A stretch of 64,000 nt of DNA from contig NZ_JAUQOP010000005.1 in assembly GCF_030580855.1 (NCBI RefSeq), positions 124,001 to 188,000 of the forward strand, read 5' to 3'. The notes below the pieces were generated by a model. The model did no database searches. It was given only the letters and a program-made list of their open reading frames with translations, and had not been told where the DNA came from. This document shows positions 8,753 to 17,107 of the stretch, one piece after another. The position numbers were made by a program, and so were the translations under genes. Within the stretch, counting starts at the first letter, position 1; every line of letters begins with the position of its first letter. This stretch comes from Pseudomonas citrullilanati. Lineage in GTDB: Bacteria > Pseudomonadota > Gammaproteobacteria > Pseudomonadales > Pseudomonadaceae.

Positions 8753-9476
8753 TCGACTGATCCTGCTGCCCGGTTGGGGCCTGGGCATCTCCCCGTTGGA
8801 ACCGTTGGCCGCTGCGCTGCACGGGCTCGACGAACACCTGCGGGTGGACATCGAACCATTGCCGGCGCTGGCATCGAATGATCCCGAGGAGTGGCTGGAC
8901 GAACTGGACGCCGCGCTCCCCGAGGATGCCTGGCTGGGCGGCTGGTCCCTCGGTGGCATGCTCGCCTCGGCCTTGGCGGCGCGACGCGGCGAACGCTGCT
9001 GTGGCCTGCTGACCCTGGCCAGCAACGCCTCGTTCGTTGCCCACGAACAGTGGCCGAGCGCGATGGCCGGCGACACGTTCAAGGCCTTTCTGGCCGGCTG
9101 TGCCGACGATCCGCGCCAGACCCTCAAGCGCTTCAGCGTACTGTGCGCCCAGGGTTGCGGCGATCCGCGCGGGTTGTCGCGGTTGCTGCTGGGCGGCGCA
9201 CCGAATACTTCGCCCGAGGTGTTGCTGGCCGGGCTGCATGTGCTGGCGCAACTGGATACCCGTGCCGCCCTGCACAGTTTTCGGGGACCGCAACTGCATC
9301 TGTTTGCCGGGCTCGATGCCCTGGTGCCGGCCGAAGCGGCGGGCGAATTGCTCGCGCTGCTGCCGGATGTCGAAATCGGCCTGATCGAACAGGCCGGCCA
9401 CGGATTCCTTCTGGAGGACCCCCACGGTGTGGCGGGGGCGATCCAGGCTTTTCTGCATGAGTCCGGTGATGACTGA
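8745..9476 (+). CDS. bioH: Pimeloyl-ACP methyl ester esterase BioH
   Basis: A 243-residue alpha/beta hydrolase that removes the methyl group from pimeloyl-ACP methyl ester, ending the BioC/BioH pimelate pathway. Visible catalytic elements are the nucleophile elbow GWSLGGML, the acid in FAGLDALVP and the histidine in [15 protein letters not shown] near the start forms the oxyanion region. It overlaps bioF by 8 bases and bioC by 8 bases. Confidence 0.95.
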   Translation: MRDRLILLPGWGLGISPLEPLAAALHGLDEHLRVDIEPLPALASNDPEEWLDELDAALPEDAWLGGWSLGGMLASALAARRGERCCGLLTLASNASFVAHEQWPSAMAGDTFKAFLAGCADDPRQTLKRFSVLCAQGCGDPRGLSRLLLGGAPNTSPEVLLAGLHVLAQLDTRAALHSFRGPQLHLFAGLDALVPAEAAGELLALLPDVEIGLIEQAGHGFLLEDPHGVAGAIQAFLHESGDD

Positions 9477-10281
9477 TTTGTCTCTGGTTGAATTACCCAC
9501 TGCCTTGCCGGACAAGCGCCAGGTGGCGGCTTCGTTTTCCCGGGCAGCGTCCAGCTATGACAGCGTGGCCGCGTTGCAGCGTGACGTGGGCCAGCAGTTG
9601 CTGGAGCGCTTGCCGCCATCGCTGACCCCGACGCGTTGGCTGGACCTCGGCTGTGGCACCGGGTATTTCACCCGGGCGTTGGGCGCGCGCTTCGGCGAGT
9701 CTGCCGGGCTGGCGCTGGACATCGCCGAAGGCATGTTGGCCCACGCCCGCGAACTAGGCGGCGCGGCCCATTTCATCGCGGGCGATGCCGAGCGGCTACC
9801 GTTGCAGGCGTCGAGCTGCGAGCTGGTGTTCTCCAGCCTGGCGGTGCAGTGGTGCGCCGATTTCGCGTCGGTGTTGAGTGAGGCGCGGCGTGTCCTGAAA
9901 CCGGGCGGCATACTGGCCTTTACCAGCCTTTGCGTGGGTACGTTGTACGAACTTCGCGACAGCTGGCGTCAGGTGGATGGCCTGGTGCATGTCAACCGTT
10001 TCCGCGAATTCGACGCCTACCAGCACCTGTGCGGGGTCAGCGGGCTGAAGGTGCTCAGCCTTGAAAACCGTCCCCATGTCTTGCACTACCCCGACGTGCG
10101 CAACCTGACCCACGAACTGAAGGCGTTGGGCGCGCACAACCTGAACCCGGGGCGACCCGGTGGCCTGACGGGCCGGGCGCGGATCCTGGGGATGGTCGAG
10201 GCCTATGAGCAATTTCGCCAGGCGCAGGGGCTGCCGGCGACTTACCAGGTGGTCTACGCCGTTTTGGAGAAACCGCTATGA
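9469..10281 (+). CDS. bioC: Malonyl-ACP O-methyltransferase BioC
   Basis: SAM-dependent methyltransferase that masks the free carboxyl of malonyl-ACP so that fatty-acid enzymes can build pimelate. The 270-residue product has the BioC opening [16 protein letters not shown], the SAM loop [12 protein letters not shown], and motif [12 protein letters not shown] chose ATG 9469, which overlaps the stop of bioH; earlier in-frame starts at 9427 and 9457 lie deep in bioH. The TGA overlaps the ATG of bioD. Confidence 0.95.
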   Translation: MTDLSLVELPTALPDKRQVAASFSRAASSYDSVAALQRDVGQQLLERLPPSLTPTRWLDLGCGTGYFTRALGARFGESAGLALDIAEGMLAHARELGGAAHFIAGDAERLPLQASSCELVFSSLAVQWCADFASVLSEARRVLKPGGILAFTSLCVGTLYELRDSWRQVDGLVHVNRFREFDAYQHLCGVSGLKVLSLENRPHVLHYPDVRNLTHELKALGAHNLNPGRPGGLTGRARILGMVEAYEQFRQAQGLPATYQVVYAVLEKPL

Positions 10282-10958
10282 GCCAGGCCTATTTCATCAC
10301 CGGCACAGACACCGACGTGGGCAAGACCACGGTCGCGGCGGGGCTCTTGCACGCGGCGCGACAAGCCGGCAGGAGCACTGCCGCCGGCAAGCCCGTGGCG
10401 TCCGGTTGCGACATCACGCCCAAAGGCCTGCGCAACGCCGACGCCCTGGCGTTGCTGGCCGAATGCTCGGTGCCGCTTGCGTACGCGCAGGTCAATCCCG
10501 TGGCGTTCGAACCGGCCATCGCGCCGCACCTGGCAGCGCGAGAAGCGGGCGTGGCCTTGACGGTGCAATCGTTGCTGGGTCCCATGCGTGATGTGCTGGC
10601 CCTGGGCGCCGATTTCACCCTGATCGAAGGCGCTGGCGGCTGGCGTGTGCCGTTGGCCGACCAGGACAACCTCTCGGACCTGGCCATCGCCTTGGGCCTG
10701 CCGGTGATCCTGGTGGTGGGCGTGCGCCTGGGCTGCATCAGCCATGCGCTGCTGACCGCCGAGGCCATTGCCCGGGACGGCCTGCCACTGGCCGGATGGG
10801 TGGCGAACATCATCGACCCCAAGACCTCGCGCCTGGAAGAAAACCTGGCCACCCTGGCCGAGCGCCTCCCCGCGCCGTGCCTGGGCAGGGTGCCGAAAAT
10901 CAAGGGGGTGACGGCCGAAACCGTCGCCGAGCACTTGCACCTCGAATTGCTGGATTAG
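10278..10958 (+). CDS. bioD: Dethiobiotin synthase BioD
   Basis: ATP-dependent carboxylase that closes the ureido ring of 7,8-diaminononanoate to form dethiobiotin. The 226-residue product starts with the P-loop [12 protein letters not shown] and has KPVASGCD and EGAGGWRVP (family form EGAGG). It overlaps bioC by 4 bases (ATGA). bioA, the preceding aminotransferase, is not in this cluster and must lie elsewhere. A small GGGCC/GGCCC hairpin at about 11002-11018 might weaken read-through into the next gene. Confidence 0.97.
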   Translation: MSQAYFITGTDTDVGKTTVAAGLLHAARQAGRSTAAGKPVASGCDITPKGLRNADALALLAECSVPLAYAQVNPVAFEPAIAPHLAAREAGVALTVQSLLGPMRDVLALGADFTLIEGAGGWRVPLADQDNLSDLAIALGLPVILVVGVRLGCISHALLTAEAIARDGLPLAGWVANIIDPKTSRLEENLATLAERLPAPCLGRVPKIKGVTAETVAEHLHLELLD

Positions 10959-11065
10959 GGTTTTCCCTATGATAAGGCAGTGTGCCATTAGTGTTTTTGT
11001 CGGGCCTTTTGCTGGCCCTTCTGATTCAATGGCCACTGTCGACCCTTCAGGAGACGAGTTCTGTC

Positions 11066-11362
11066 ATGCAAATCTCAGGAAATACCGCGTTCTATGCCGG
11101 TCTGAGCACGATCCAGACAGGGCAGAACCGTGTCGATCAGGCCGCCGGCCAGATCGCCAACGCCACGATCGAGCGTTCGGTAACCAGCCAGTCGTCCGAC
11201 ATCCAGGCCGATCGCCTGCGTTCGGTCGATCGCAGCCAGCAATCGGATGTGGCCGCCAACATGGTGGAGATGGCCCAAGGCAAATTCCAGGTTCAACTGG
11301 GTGCGAACGTCGCCAAGGCTTCCGACGAAATGCTCGGGACGTTGATCGATACCTTCGCCTGA
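11066..11362 (+). CDS. 98-residue protein resembling joined ends of a flagellar rod protein
   Basis: I do not recognise a named gene. The first ~35 residues (NTAFYAGLSTIQTGQNRVDQ, then AAGQIANATI) resemble the N-terminal helix of flagellar rod/hook proteins, with the ANxN-like IANAT turn. The last ~35 residues (AANMVEMAQGKFQVQLGANV, then ending DEMLGTLIDTFA) resemble the C-terminal helix of FlgC/FlgG, usually VxMxxxQRxYxxNxxVxxTADEML. The usual middle is missing: only about 25 polar residues link the two. ATG 11066 follows AGGAG at 12 bases, rather far; a longer frame from 10982 would add a hydrophobic stretch but has no ribosome site. It ends at a strong terminator. No flagellar genes are nearby. 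Confidence 0.75.
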   Translation: MQISGNTAFYAGLSTIQTGQNRVDQAAGQIANATIERSVTSQSSDIQADRLRSVDRSQQSDVAANMVEMAQGKFQVQLGANVAKASDEMLGTLIDTFA

Positions 11363-11385
11363 ACCCGGGCTTCGAAAACAAAAGA

Positions 11386-11411
11386 ACGCCGCGATGATTC
11401 GCGGCGTTTTT
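11386..11411 (+). terminator. Rho-independent terminator
   Basis: An 8-bp stem ACGCCGCG/CGCGGCGT with a six-base loop is followed directly by a T-run. It ends the bioD-98-residue-protein transcription unit. Confidence 0.88.
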
Positions 11412-11561
11412 GTGTCTAAGGTCTTCTTGCTCAACTAATCTTTTTCCAGGCGCGTCGCGGATTCTTCCAAGCGATCGAATGCCCGTGCCCGGGATTTTTC
11501 GAAGCCGATGACGAATGGCAAAAGATCGGGCCTTGACAAGGTTTGGGCGTAAACGTATGTT

Positions 11562-11577
11562 TCAAACAACTGTTTGA
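11562..11577. promoter_or_regulatory. PsrA-type operator upstream of the first acyl-CoA dehydrogenase
   Basis: TCAAACAACTGTTTGA is a perfect 7-bp inverted repeat with a 2-base centre and contains CAAAC-N4-GTTTG, the pattern published for PsrA, the TetR-family regulator that senses long-chain fatty acids in Pseudomonas. It lies 62-77 bases before the start codon, suitable for repression that is relieved by acyl ligands. Confidence 0.72.
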
Positions 11578-11638
11578 CCGCCACAACAAAATCCACGCGG
11601 TCGTTCATTCCCGGTTACATCAGCAGAGGTTTATCGCT

Positions 11639-13444
11639 ATGCCTGACTACAAGGCCCCCTTGCGTGATATTCGCTTCGTACGTGACGAACTGCTCGGCTA
11701 CGAAGCGCATTATCAGAGCCTTCCGGCTTGCCAGGACGCAACTCCGGACATGGTTGACGCCATTCTCGAAGAAGGCGCCAAGTTTTGTGAGCAGGTGCTG
11801 GCACCGCTGAACCGCGTGGGCGACCTCGAAGGCTGCACCTGGAGCGAGTCCGGCGTGAAGACCCCGACCGGCTTCAAGGAAGCCTACAAGCAATTCGTCG
11901 AGGGCGGCTGGCCAAGCCTGGCCCATGACGTGGCGCACGGCGGCCAAGGCCTGCCGGAATCCCTGGGCCTGGCAGTCAGCGAAATGGTCGGCGAAGCCAA
12001 CTGGTCGTGGGGCATGTACCCAGGCCTGTCCCATGGCGCGATGAACACCATTTCCGAGCACGGTACGCCCGAGCAGCAAGAGGCTTACCTGACCAAGCTG
12101 GTATCCGGCGAATGGACCGGCACCATGTGCCTGACCGAACCGCACTGCGGCACCGACCTGGGCATGTTGCGCACCAAGGCCGAACCCCAGGCTGACGGTT
12201 CCTACAAAGTCACCGGCACCAAGATCTTCATCTCGGCCGGCGAGCACGACATGGCCGACAACATCGTCCACATCGTGCTGGCACGCCTGCCGGACGCACC
12301 GGCCGGCACCAAGGGCATCTCGCTGTTCATCGTGCCGAAGTTCCTGCCCAACGCCGATGGCACCGTTGGCCAGCGCAACGCGGTGAGCTGCGGTTCCCTG
12401 GAACACAAGATGGGTATCCACGGCAACGCCACCTGCGTGATGAACTTCGACGCGGCCACCGGTTTCCTGATCGGCCCGGCGAACAAAGGCTTGAACTGCA
12501 TGTTCACCTTCATGAACACCGCTCGCCTGGGCACCGCGCTGCAAGGCCTGGCCCACGCCGAGATCGGTTTCCAGGGTGGCCTGAAATACGCCCGCGATCG
12601 CCTGCAAATGCGTTCCCTGACTGGCCCGAAAGCGTCGGACAAGGCCGCCGACCCCATCATCGTCCACCCGGACGTGCGTCGCATGCTGCTGACCATGAAG
12701 GCCTTCGCCGAAGGTAACCGGGCGATGGTCTACTTCACCGCCAAGCAGGTCGACATCGTCAAGTACGGCGTCGATGAAGAAGAGAAGAAAAAGGCCGATG
12801 CGCTGCTGGCGTTCATGACGCCGATCGCCAAGGCATTCATGACCGAGGTTGGCTTCGAAGCGGCCAACCACGGTGTGCAGATCTACGGTGGCCACGGTTT
12901 CATCGCCGAATGGGGCATGGAGCAGAACGTTCGCGACAGCCGCATCTCGATGCTGTACGAAGGCACCACCGGCATCCAGGCCCTCGACCTGCTGGGCCGC
13001 AAAGTGCTGATGACCCAGGGCGAAGCACTCAAGGGCTTCACCAAGATCGTCCACAAGTTCTGCCAGGGCAACGAAGGCAATGAAGCGGTCAAGGAGTTCG
13101 TAGGCCCCCTGGCTGCGCTGAACAAAGAGTGGGGCGAACTGACCATGAAGGTCGGCATGGCTGCCATGAAGGACCGCGAGGAAGTCGGCGCGGCGTCGGT
13201 GGACTACCTGATGTACTCCGGTTACGCCTGCCTGGCCTACTTCTGGGCCGACATGGCGCGCCTGGCTGCGGAAAAACTCGCGGCCGGCACCACCGAGGAG
13301 GCGTTCTACACCGCCAAGCTGCAGACCGCGCGCTTCTACTTCCAGCGCATCCTGCCGCGTACTCGCACGCACGTGGCTGCCATGCTGTCGGGTGCCAACA
13401 ACCTGATGGACATGAAAGAAGAAGACTTCGCGCTGGGCTACTAA
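11639..13444 (+). CDS. Acyl-CoA dehydrogenase, FadE-type (first of three paralogues)
   Basis: FAD enzyme for the first step of beta-oxidation. The 601-residue product has the acyl-CoA dehydrogenase N, middle and C domains plus the ~150-residue C-terminal extension of long bacterial forms. Motifs: [14 protein letters not shown] (flavin contact), ISAGEHDM, and [17 protein letters not shown] containing the catalytic glutamate (YEGT). ATG 11639 follows AGAGG; upstream in-frame codons overlap the PsrA site. A strong terminator follows. Position after bio genes and sequence match the tandem PA0506-PA0508 cluster of P. aeruginosa as I remember it. Confidence 0.93.
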   Translation: MPDYKAPLRDIRFVRDELLGYEAHYQSLPACQDATPDMVDAILEEGAKFCEQVLAPLNRVGDLEGCTWSESGVKTPTGFKEAYKQFVEGGWPSLAHDVAHGGQGLPESLGLAVSEMVGEANWSWGMYPGLSHGAMNTISEHGTPEQQEAYLTKLVSGEWTGTMCLTEPHCGTDLGMLRTKAEPQADGSYKVTGTKIFISAGEHDMADNIVHIVLARLPDAPAGTKGISLFIVPKFLPNADGTVGQRNAVSCGSLEHKMGIHGNATCVMNFDAATGFLIGPANKGLNCMFTFMNTARLGTALQGLAHAEIGFQGGLKYARDRLQMRSLTGPKASDKAADPIIVHPDVRRMLLTMKAFAEGNRAMVYFTAKQVDIVKYGVDEEEKKKADALLAFMTPIAKAFMTEVGFEAANHGVQIYGGHGFIAEWGMEQNVRDSRISMLYEGTTGIQALDLLGRKVLMTQGEALKGFTKIVHKFCQGNEGNEAVKEFVGPLAALNKEWGELTMKVGMAAMKDREEVGAASVDYLMYSGYACLAYFWADMARLAAEKLAAGTTEEAFYTAKLQTARFYFQRILPRTRTHVAAMLSGANNLMDMKEEDFALGY

Positions 13445-13462
13445 GCCTTAAGCGGTTCTTCC

Positions 13463-13497
13463 AAAAGCCGCTGCTTCTTCGGGAGCAGCGGCTTTTT
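13463..13497 (+). terminator. Rho-independent terminator
   Basis: A 12-bp perfect stem (AAAAGCCGCTGC/GCAGCGGCTTTT, arms 13463-13474 and 13485-13496) with a 10-base loop and a T-run, directly after the first dehydrogenase. Confidence 0.92.
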
Positions 13498-13533
13498 CAT
13501 GTCTGCCACAAAATCTGTATTCACCGCAGGCCC

Positions 13534-13625
13534 TTGTGGGAGCGAGCTTGCTCGCGATGGCGTCTGTTCAATCAGTACCTTCATGGGCTGACACACCGCT
13601 ATCGCGAGCAAGCTCGCTCCCACAC
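13534..13625. repeat. REP pair (inverted)
   Basis: GTGGGAGCGAGCTTGCTCGC and GCGAGCAAGCTCGCTCCCAC around a 50-base spacer. With the terminator before it and the CRP-like site after it, it fills the 347-base gap 13445-13791; no gene is seen there. Confidence 0.9.
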
Positions 13626-13706
13626 GGATCAACCAGGATCCTGAAACAATATTCATCCAGCCAAGCCCTAAGAAAACCTTCCCGCCTGCCGTTAAAGCGA
13701 TGGCAG

Positions 13707-13722
13707 TGTGACATCTGTCACC
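13707..13722. promoter_or_regulatory. CRP/Vfr-like site upstream of the diguanylate cyclase
   Basis: TGTGA-CATCTG-TCACC matches the CRP half-site arrangement TGTGA-N6-TCACA in nine of ten key positions and includes a perfect GTGAC/GTCAC inverted repeat. It lies 70-85 bases before the proposed start at 13792, where a class-I or class-II activator site could sit. Confidence 0.4.
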
Positions 13723-13791
13723 TCTCGCGTGCCTTGTTGCAGCAATAGCAGGCACAATGCCATCTTTGTCCGCCGGGTCGGAGCTTTACCC

Positions 13792-15081
13792 TTGCCGCGT
13801 TCTTCCGCTGTACGTTTCAGCCATTTCCTACCTTCGCTGCTGCTTTTGCTGGCGGGGCTCGCGGCTGCCTACGTCAAGGATCTCAACGTCTTCTTCACCT
13901 CGCTGTTCAACGTCCTGCCGACGTTGGTGTTGCTGCTCGGCGGGGCGTACTGCTCCGTCTACCGGCGTCAACGCGAGCTGTTCCTGATGGTCACGGTGTA
14001 CATCGCCTATTTCTTGCTGGACACCCAGACCGACTTCTACCGCGATCACGGCAAGGTGCGCGAGGACGCGGCGGTGGTGTTTCACCTCGTCTGCCTGCTG
14101 CTGCCGTTGCTGTTCGGCCTGTTCGCCGCCTGGCAGGAGCGTACCCATCTGTTCCAGGACATGGTGGCGAGGTTCGCCGTGCTGCTGATCTTCGGCAGCG
14201 TGGCGCTGGCGCTGGAGCAGAGTTTCCCCCAGGCGTTGCTGCTGTGGCTGTCCGAAATCCGCTGGCCGGCCCTGCACGGCGCCTGGATGAGCTTGATCCA
14301 GCTGTCCTACCCGGTCTTCTTCGCCGCGTTCGCGTTGCTGGCCTGGCAATACTGGCGTAATCCCCGGCCCCTGCACGCCGCGCAACTGGTAGGGCTGCTG
14401 GGTCTGTTCTGGATGTTGCCGAAGACCTTCATCCTGCCGTTCACCCTGAACATCATGTGCAGCCAGGTGATGTTGATGATTGCCGCCGCGGTCGCCCACG
14501 AGGCCTATCAAATGGCCTTCCGCGACGAACTCACCGGGCTGCCGGGACGCCGGGCGCTGAACGAGCGCATGCAGCGCCTGGGGCGCAATTATGTGTTGGC
14601 GATGAGCGACGTCGACCATTTCAAGAAATTCAACGACACCCACGGTCACGACGTGGGCGACCAGGTGCTGCGCCTGGTGGCCAGCAAGCTGTCGAAGATC
14701 GGTGGTGGCGGCAGGGCTTATCGCTACGGCGGCGAGGAGTTCGCATTGGTCTTTGCCGGCAAGACCCTCGATGAGTGCATGCCGCACCTGGAGGTCATTC
14801 GTCAGTCCATCGAGAGCTACAGCATCCAGTTGCGCAACCCTGACAGTCGTCCCCAGGATGATCAACAAGGTCGCCAGCGGCGTACGGGGAGCAGCGCCTC
14901 CAGCGTGTCGGTGACCATCAGCATCGGTGTCGCCGAGCGGCTCGAGCAGCGCACGCCGGAAGAGGTGCTCAAGTCCGCCGACCAGGCGCTCTATAACGCC
15001 AAGGGCGCGGGGCGCAATTGCGTGGTCGCCTTCGGACAGAACCGTCGCGGCGCGGTGCGCATGGAAGCGGCCGCGGGTTGA
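13792..15081 (+). CDS. Membrane-bound diguanylate cyclase (GGDEF)
   Basis: The N-terminal ~240 residues contain about seven hydrophobic segments (for example FLPSLLLLLAGLAAAYV and ALLLWLSEI), forming a membrane sensor without a recognised named domain. The C-terminal GGDEF domain opens with DELTGLPGRRALNERM, shows the metal/GTP segment MSDVDHFKKFNDTHGHDVGD, and has an intact active site RYGGEEFALVF, so c-di-GMP synthesis is expected. An RxxD inhibitory site is not obvious upstream of GGEEF. I chose TTG 13792 because GGAG lies nine bases before it (429 residues); a GTG at 13708 would add 28 residues and overlap the CRP-like site. Confidence 0.88.
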   Translation: MPRSSAVRFSHFLPSLLLLLAGLAAAYVKDLNVFFTSLFNVLPTLVLLLGGAYCSVYRRQRELFLMVTVYIAYFLLDTQTDFYRDHGKVREDAAVVFHLVCLLLPLLFGLFAAWQERTHLFQDMVARFAVLLIFGSVALALEQSFPQALLLWLSEIRWPALHGAWMSLIQLSYPVFFAAFALLAWQYWRNPRPLHAAQLVGLLGLFWMLPKTFILPFTLNIMCSQVMLMIAAAVAHEAYQMAFRDELTGLPGRRALNERMQRLGRNYVLAMSDVDHFKKFNDTHGHDVGDQVLRLVASKLSKIGGGGRAYRYGGEEFALVFAGKTLDECMPHLEVIRQSIESYSIQLRNPDSRPQDDQQGRQRRTGSSASSVSVTISIGVAERLEQRTPEEVLKSADQALYNAKGAGRNCVVAFGQNRRGAVRMEAAAG

Positions 15082-15172
15082 GTGATGACGGCGCATTCAG
15101 CGCCTGGACTGTGATTGTGGGCCTGGGGAGGCGGCAGTAGGTTGAAACGATCTGCTACCGGAGAAAACCACC

Positions 15173-16969
15173 ATGCCCGAGTACAAAGCCCCGTTGCGCG
15201 ACATGCGCTTTCTGATCGATCACGTCTTCGATTTCCATGGCCGTTACGCCGCGCTGGGGGCCAGCGACGCCAGCCCGGACATGGTCAACGCGATCCTCGA
15301 AGAGGGCGCCCGGTTCTGCGAGAACGTGCTGGCCCCGCTCAATCGTTCCGGTGACGAGGAAGGTTGCCATTTCGACAACGGCGTCGTCACCACGCCCGCC
15401 GGCTTCAAGCAGGCGTTCGCCCAGTACGTGGAAGGCGGCTGGCATGGGCTGGCGGCGGATCCGGCGTATGGCGGCCAGGGCCTGCCCAGCTCCCTGGGGC
15501 TGGTCATCAGCGAGATGGTCGGCTCCAGCAATACCTCATGGGGCATGTACCCGGGCCTGACCCACGGCGCGATGTCGGCCATCCATGCCCACGGCACCGA
15601 AGAACAGAAGCAGACCTACCTGAGCAAGCTCACCGCCGGCCAATGGACCGGTACCATGTGCCTTACCGAAGCCCACTGCGGCACCGACCTGGGCATCATC
15701 AAGACCCGCGCCGTGCCCCAGGCCGACGGCAGTTATGGGATCACCGGCAGCAAGATCTTCATTTCCGCCGGCGAGCACGACATGAGCGAGAACATCGTTC
15801 ACCTGGTGCTCGCCAAGCTGCCGGACGCGCCCGCCGGGACCAAGGGCATCTCGTTGTTCATCGTGCCCAAGTTCCTGCCCGACGCCACGGGAGAGGCCGG
15901 CGAGCGTAACGGTGTGTCCTGTGGCTCGATCGAGCACAAGATGGGCATCAAGGCCTCGGCCACCTGTGTGCTGAACTTCGACGGGGCCAAGGGCTTCCTG
16001 ATCGGCGAGCCGAACAAGGGCCTCAATTGCATGTTCACCATGATGAATCACGCCAGGCTCGGCACCGGCATGCAGGGCCTTTGCCTGGGGGAAACCAGCT
16101 TCCAGGGCGCCATCCGCTACGCCAACGACCGTTTGCAGATGCGTTCGCTGACCGGCCCCAAGGCCCCGGAAAAACCCGCCGACCCGATCATCGTCCATCC
16201 GGATGTGCGCCGGATGCTGTTGACCATGAAGGCCTTCAACGAAGGCAACCGGGCGCTGACGTATTTCACCGCGCAGTTGCTGGACACCGCGCACCTGAGC
16301 ACCGACGAGGCCGCTCGCCAGGAGGCCGAGGACCTGCTGGCCTTCCTCACACCGATCTGCAAGGCCTTCATGACCGACACTGGGCTGGAGGTGACCAACC
16401 ACGGCATGCAGGTGTTTGGCGGGCATGGCTTCATTCGCGAGTGGGGCATGGAGCAACTGGTACGGGACTGCCGCATCGCACCGATCTATGAAGGCACCAA
16501 CGGCATCCAGGCGCTGGACTTGCTGGGGCGCAAGGTGTTGGGCAGCCAGGGCAAGCTGTTGCGCGGGTTTACCAAGATCGTCCACACGTTCTGCGCGGCG
16601 AACGCTGGACACCCGCAACTCCAGGACTATCTCGCGCAGCTTGACGGCCTCAACCGGCAGTGGGGCGAGCTGACGACCCAGGTGGGCATGGCGGCCATGA
16701 AGAATCCGGACGAGGTGGGCGCCGCCTCCGTCGATTACCTGATGTACAGCGGCTACATCATCCTGGCCTACCTGTGGTTGCGCATGGCCCTGGTTGCTCA
16801 ATCGCAACTGGAAAGCGGCGCCGGTGACGCGGATTTCTGCCGGAGCAAACTGGCCACCTGCGAGTTCTACTTCAAGCGCCTGCTGCCGCGTACCGCCGCT
16901 CATCGGGCCGCCGTCGAGGCCGGGAGCGATTGTTTGATGAAACTGCCGGCGCAGTTGTTTGCCTTTTGA
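15173..16969 (+). CDS. Acyl-CoA dehydrogenase, FadE-type (second paralogue)
   Basis: A 598-residue paralogue of the gene at 11639, alike along its whole length: start MPEYKAPLRDMRFLIDHVFD, flavin-contact TMCLTEAHCGTDLG (Glu-Pro replaced by Glu-Ala), ISAGEHDM, and catalytic [17 protein letters not shown]. It carries the same C-terminal extension. GGAG precedes ATG 15173. It follows the GGDEF gene by 91 bases and no terminator is visible between them, so read-through from that gene is possible. Chain-length preference cannot be read from sequence. Confidence 0.93.
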   Translation: MPEYKAPLRDMRFLIDHVFDFHGRYAALGASDASPDMVNAILEEGARFCENVLAPLNRSGDEEGCHFDNGVVTTPAGFKQAFAQYVEGGWHGLAADPAYGGQGLPSSLGLVISEMVGSSNTSWGMYPGLTHGAMSAIHAHGTEEQKQTYLSKLTAGQWTGTMCLTEAHCGTDLGIIKTRAVPQADGSYGITGSKIFISAGEHDMSENIVHLVLAKLPDAPAGTKGISLFIVPKFLPDATGEAGERNGVSCGSIEHKMGIKASATCVLNFDGAKGFLIGEPNKGLNCMFTMMNHARLGTGMQGLCLGETSFQGAIRYANDRLQMRSLTGPKAPEKPADPIIVHPDVRRMLLTMKAFNEGNRALTYFTAQLLDTAHLSTDEAARQEAEDLLAFLTPICKAFMTDTGLEVTNHGMQVFGGHGFIREWGMEQLVRDCRIAPIYEGTNGIQALDLLGRKVLGSQGKLLRGFTKIVHTFCAANAGHPQLQDYLAQLDGLNRQWGELTTQVGMAAMKNPDEVGAASVDYLMYSGYIILAYLWLRMALVAQSQLESGAGDADFCRSKLATCEFYFKRLLPRTAAHRAAVEAGSDCLMKLPAQLFAF

Positions 16970-16979
16970 CCCACTTTTT

Positions 16980-17009
16980 GCGTGACTAAAAATAACAATA
17001 AAGTCACGC
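16980..17009. promoter_or_regulatory. Perfect inverted repeat before the third dehydrogenase
   Basis: GCGTGACT (16980-16987) and AGTCACGC (17002-17009) form perfect 8-bp arms around a 14-base AT-rich centre. It begins 11 bases after the second dehydrogenase stops and about 100 before the third starts. No T-run follows, so an operator is more likely than a terminator. A TTGACC directly after the repeat could be a -35 box. Confidence 0.45.
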
Positions 17010-17107
17010 GTTGACCCTATGTGTCGTAAAAGTTGTTGAGGTACACTCCAGCCACTGCTAAAACCGTTTTCTTACGAACCAATTGTTTAGATCCTGCGAG
17101 GTTTGCC

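Noticed and set aside
17051..17092. Possible PsrA sites (AAAACCGTTTT and GAACCAATTGTTTAG) before the third dehydrogenase
   Set aside because: Neither has CAAAC/GTTTG arms at the 2-4 base spacing of the PsrA pattern; the first has a one-base gap, the second mismatched arms.
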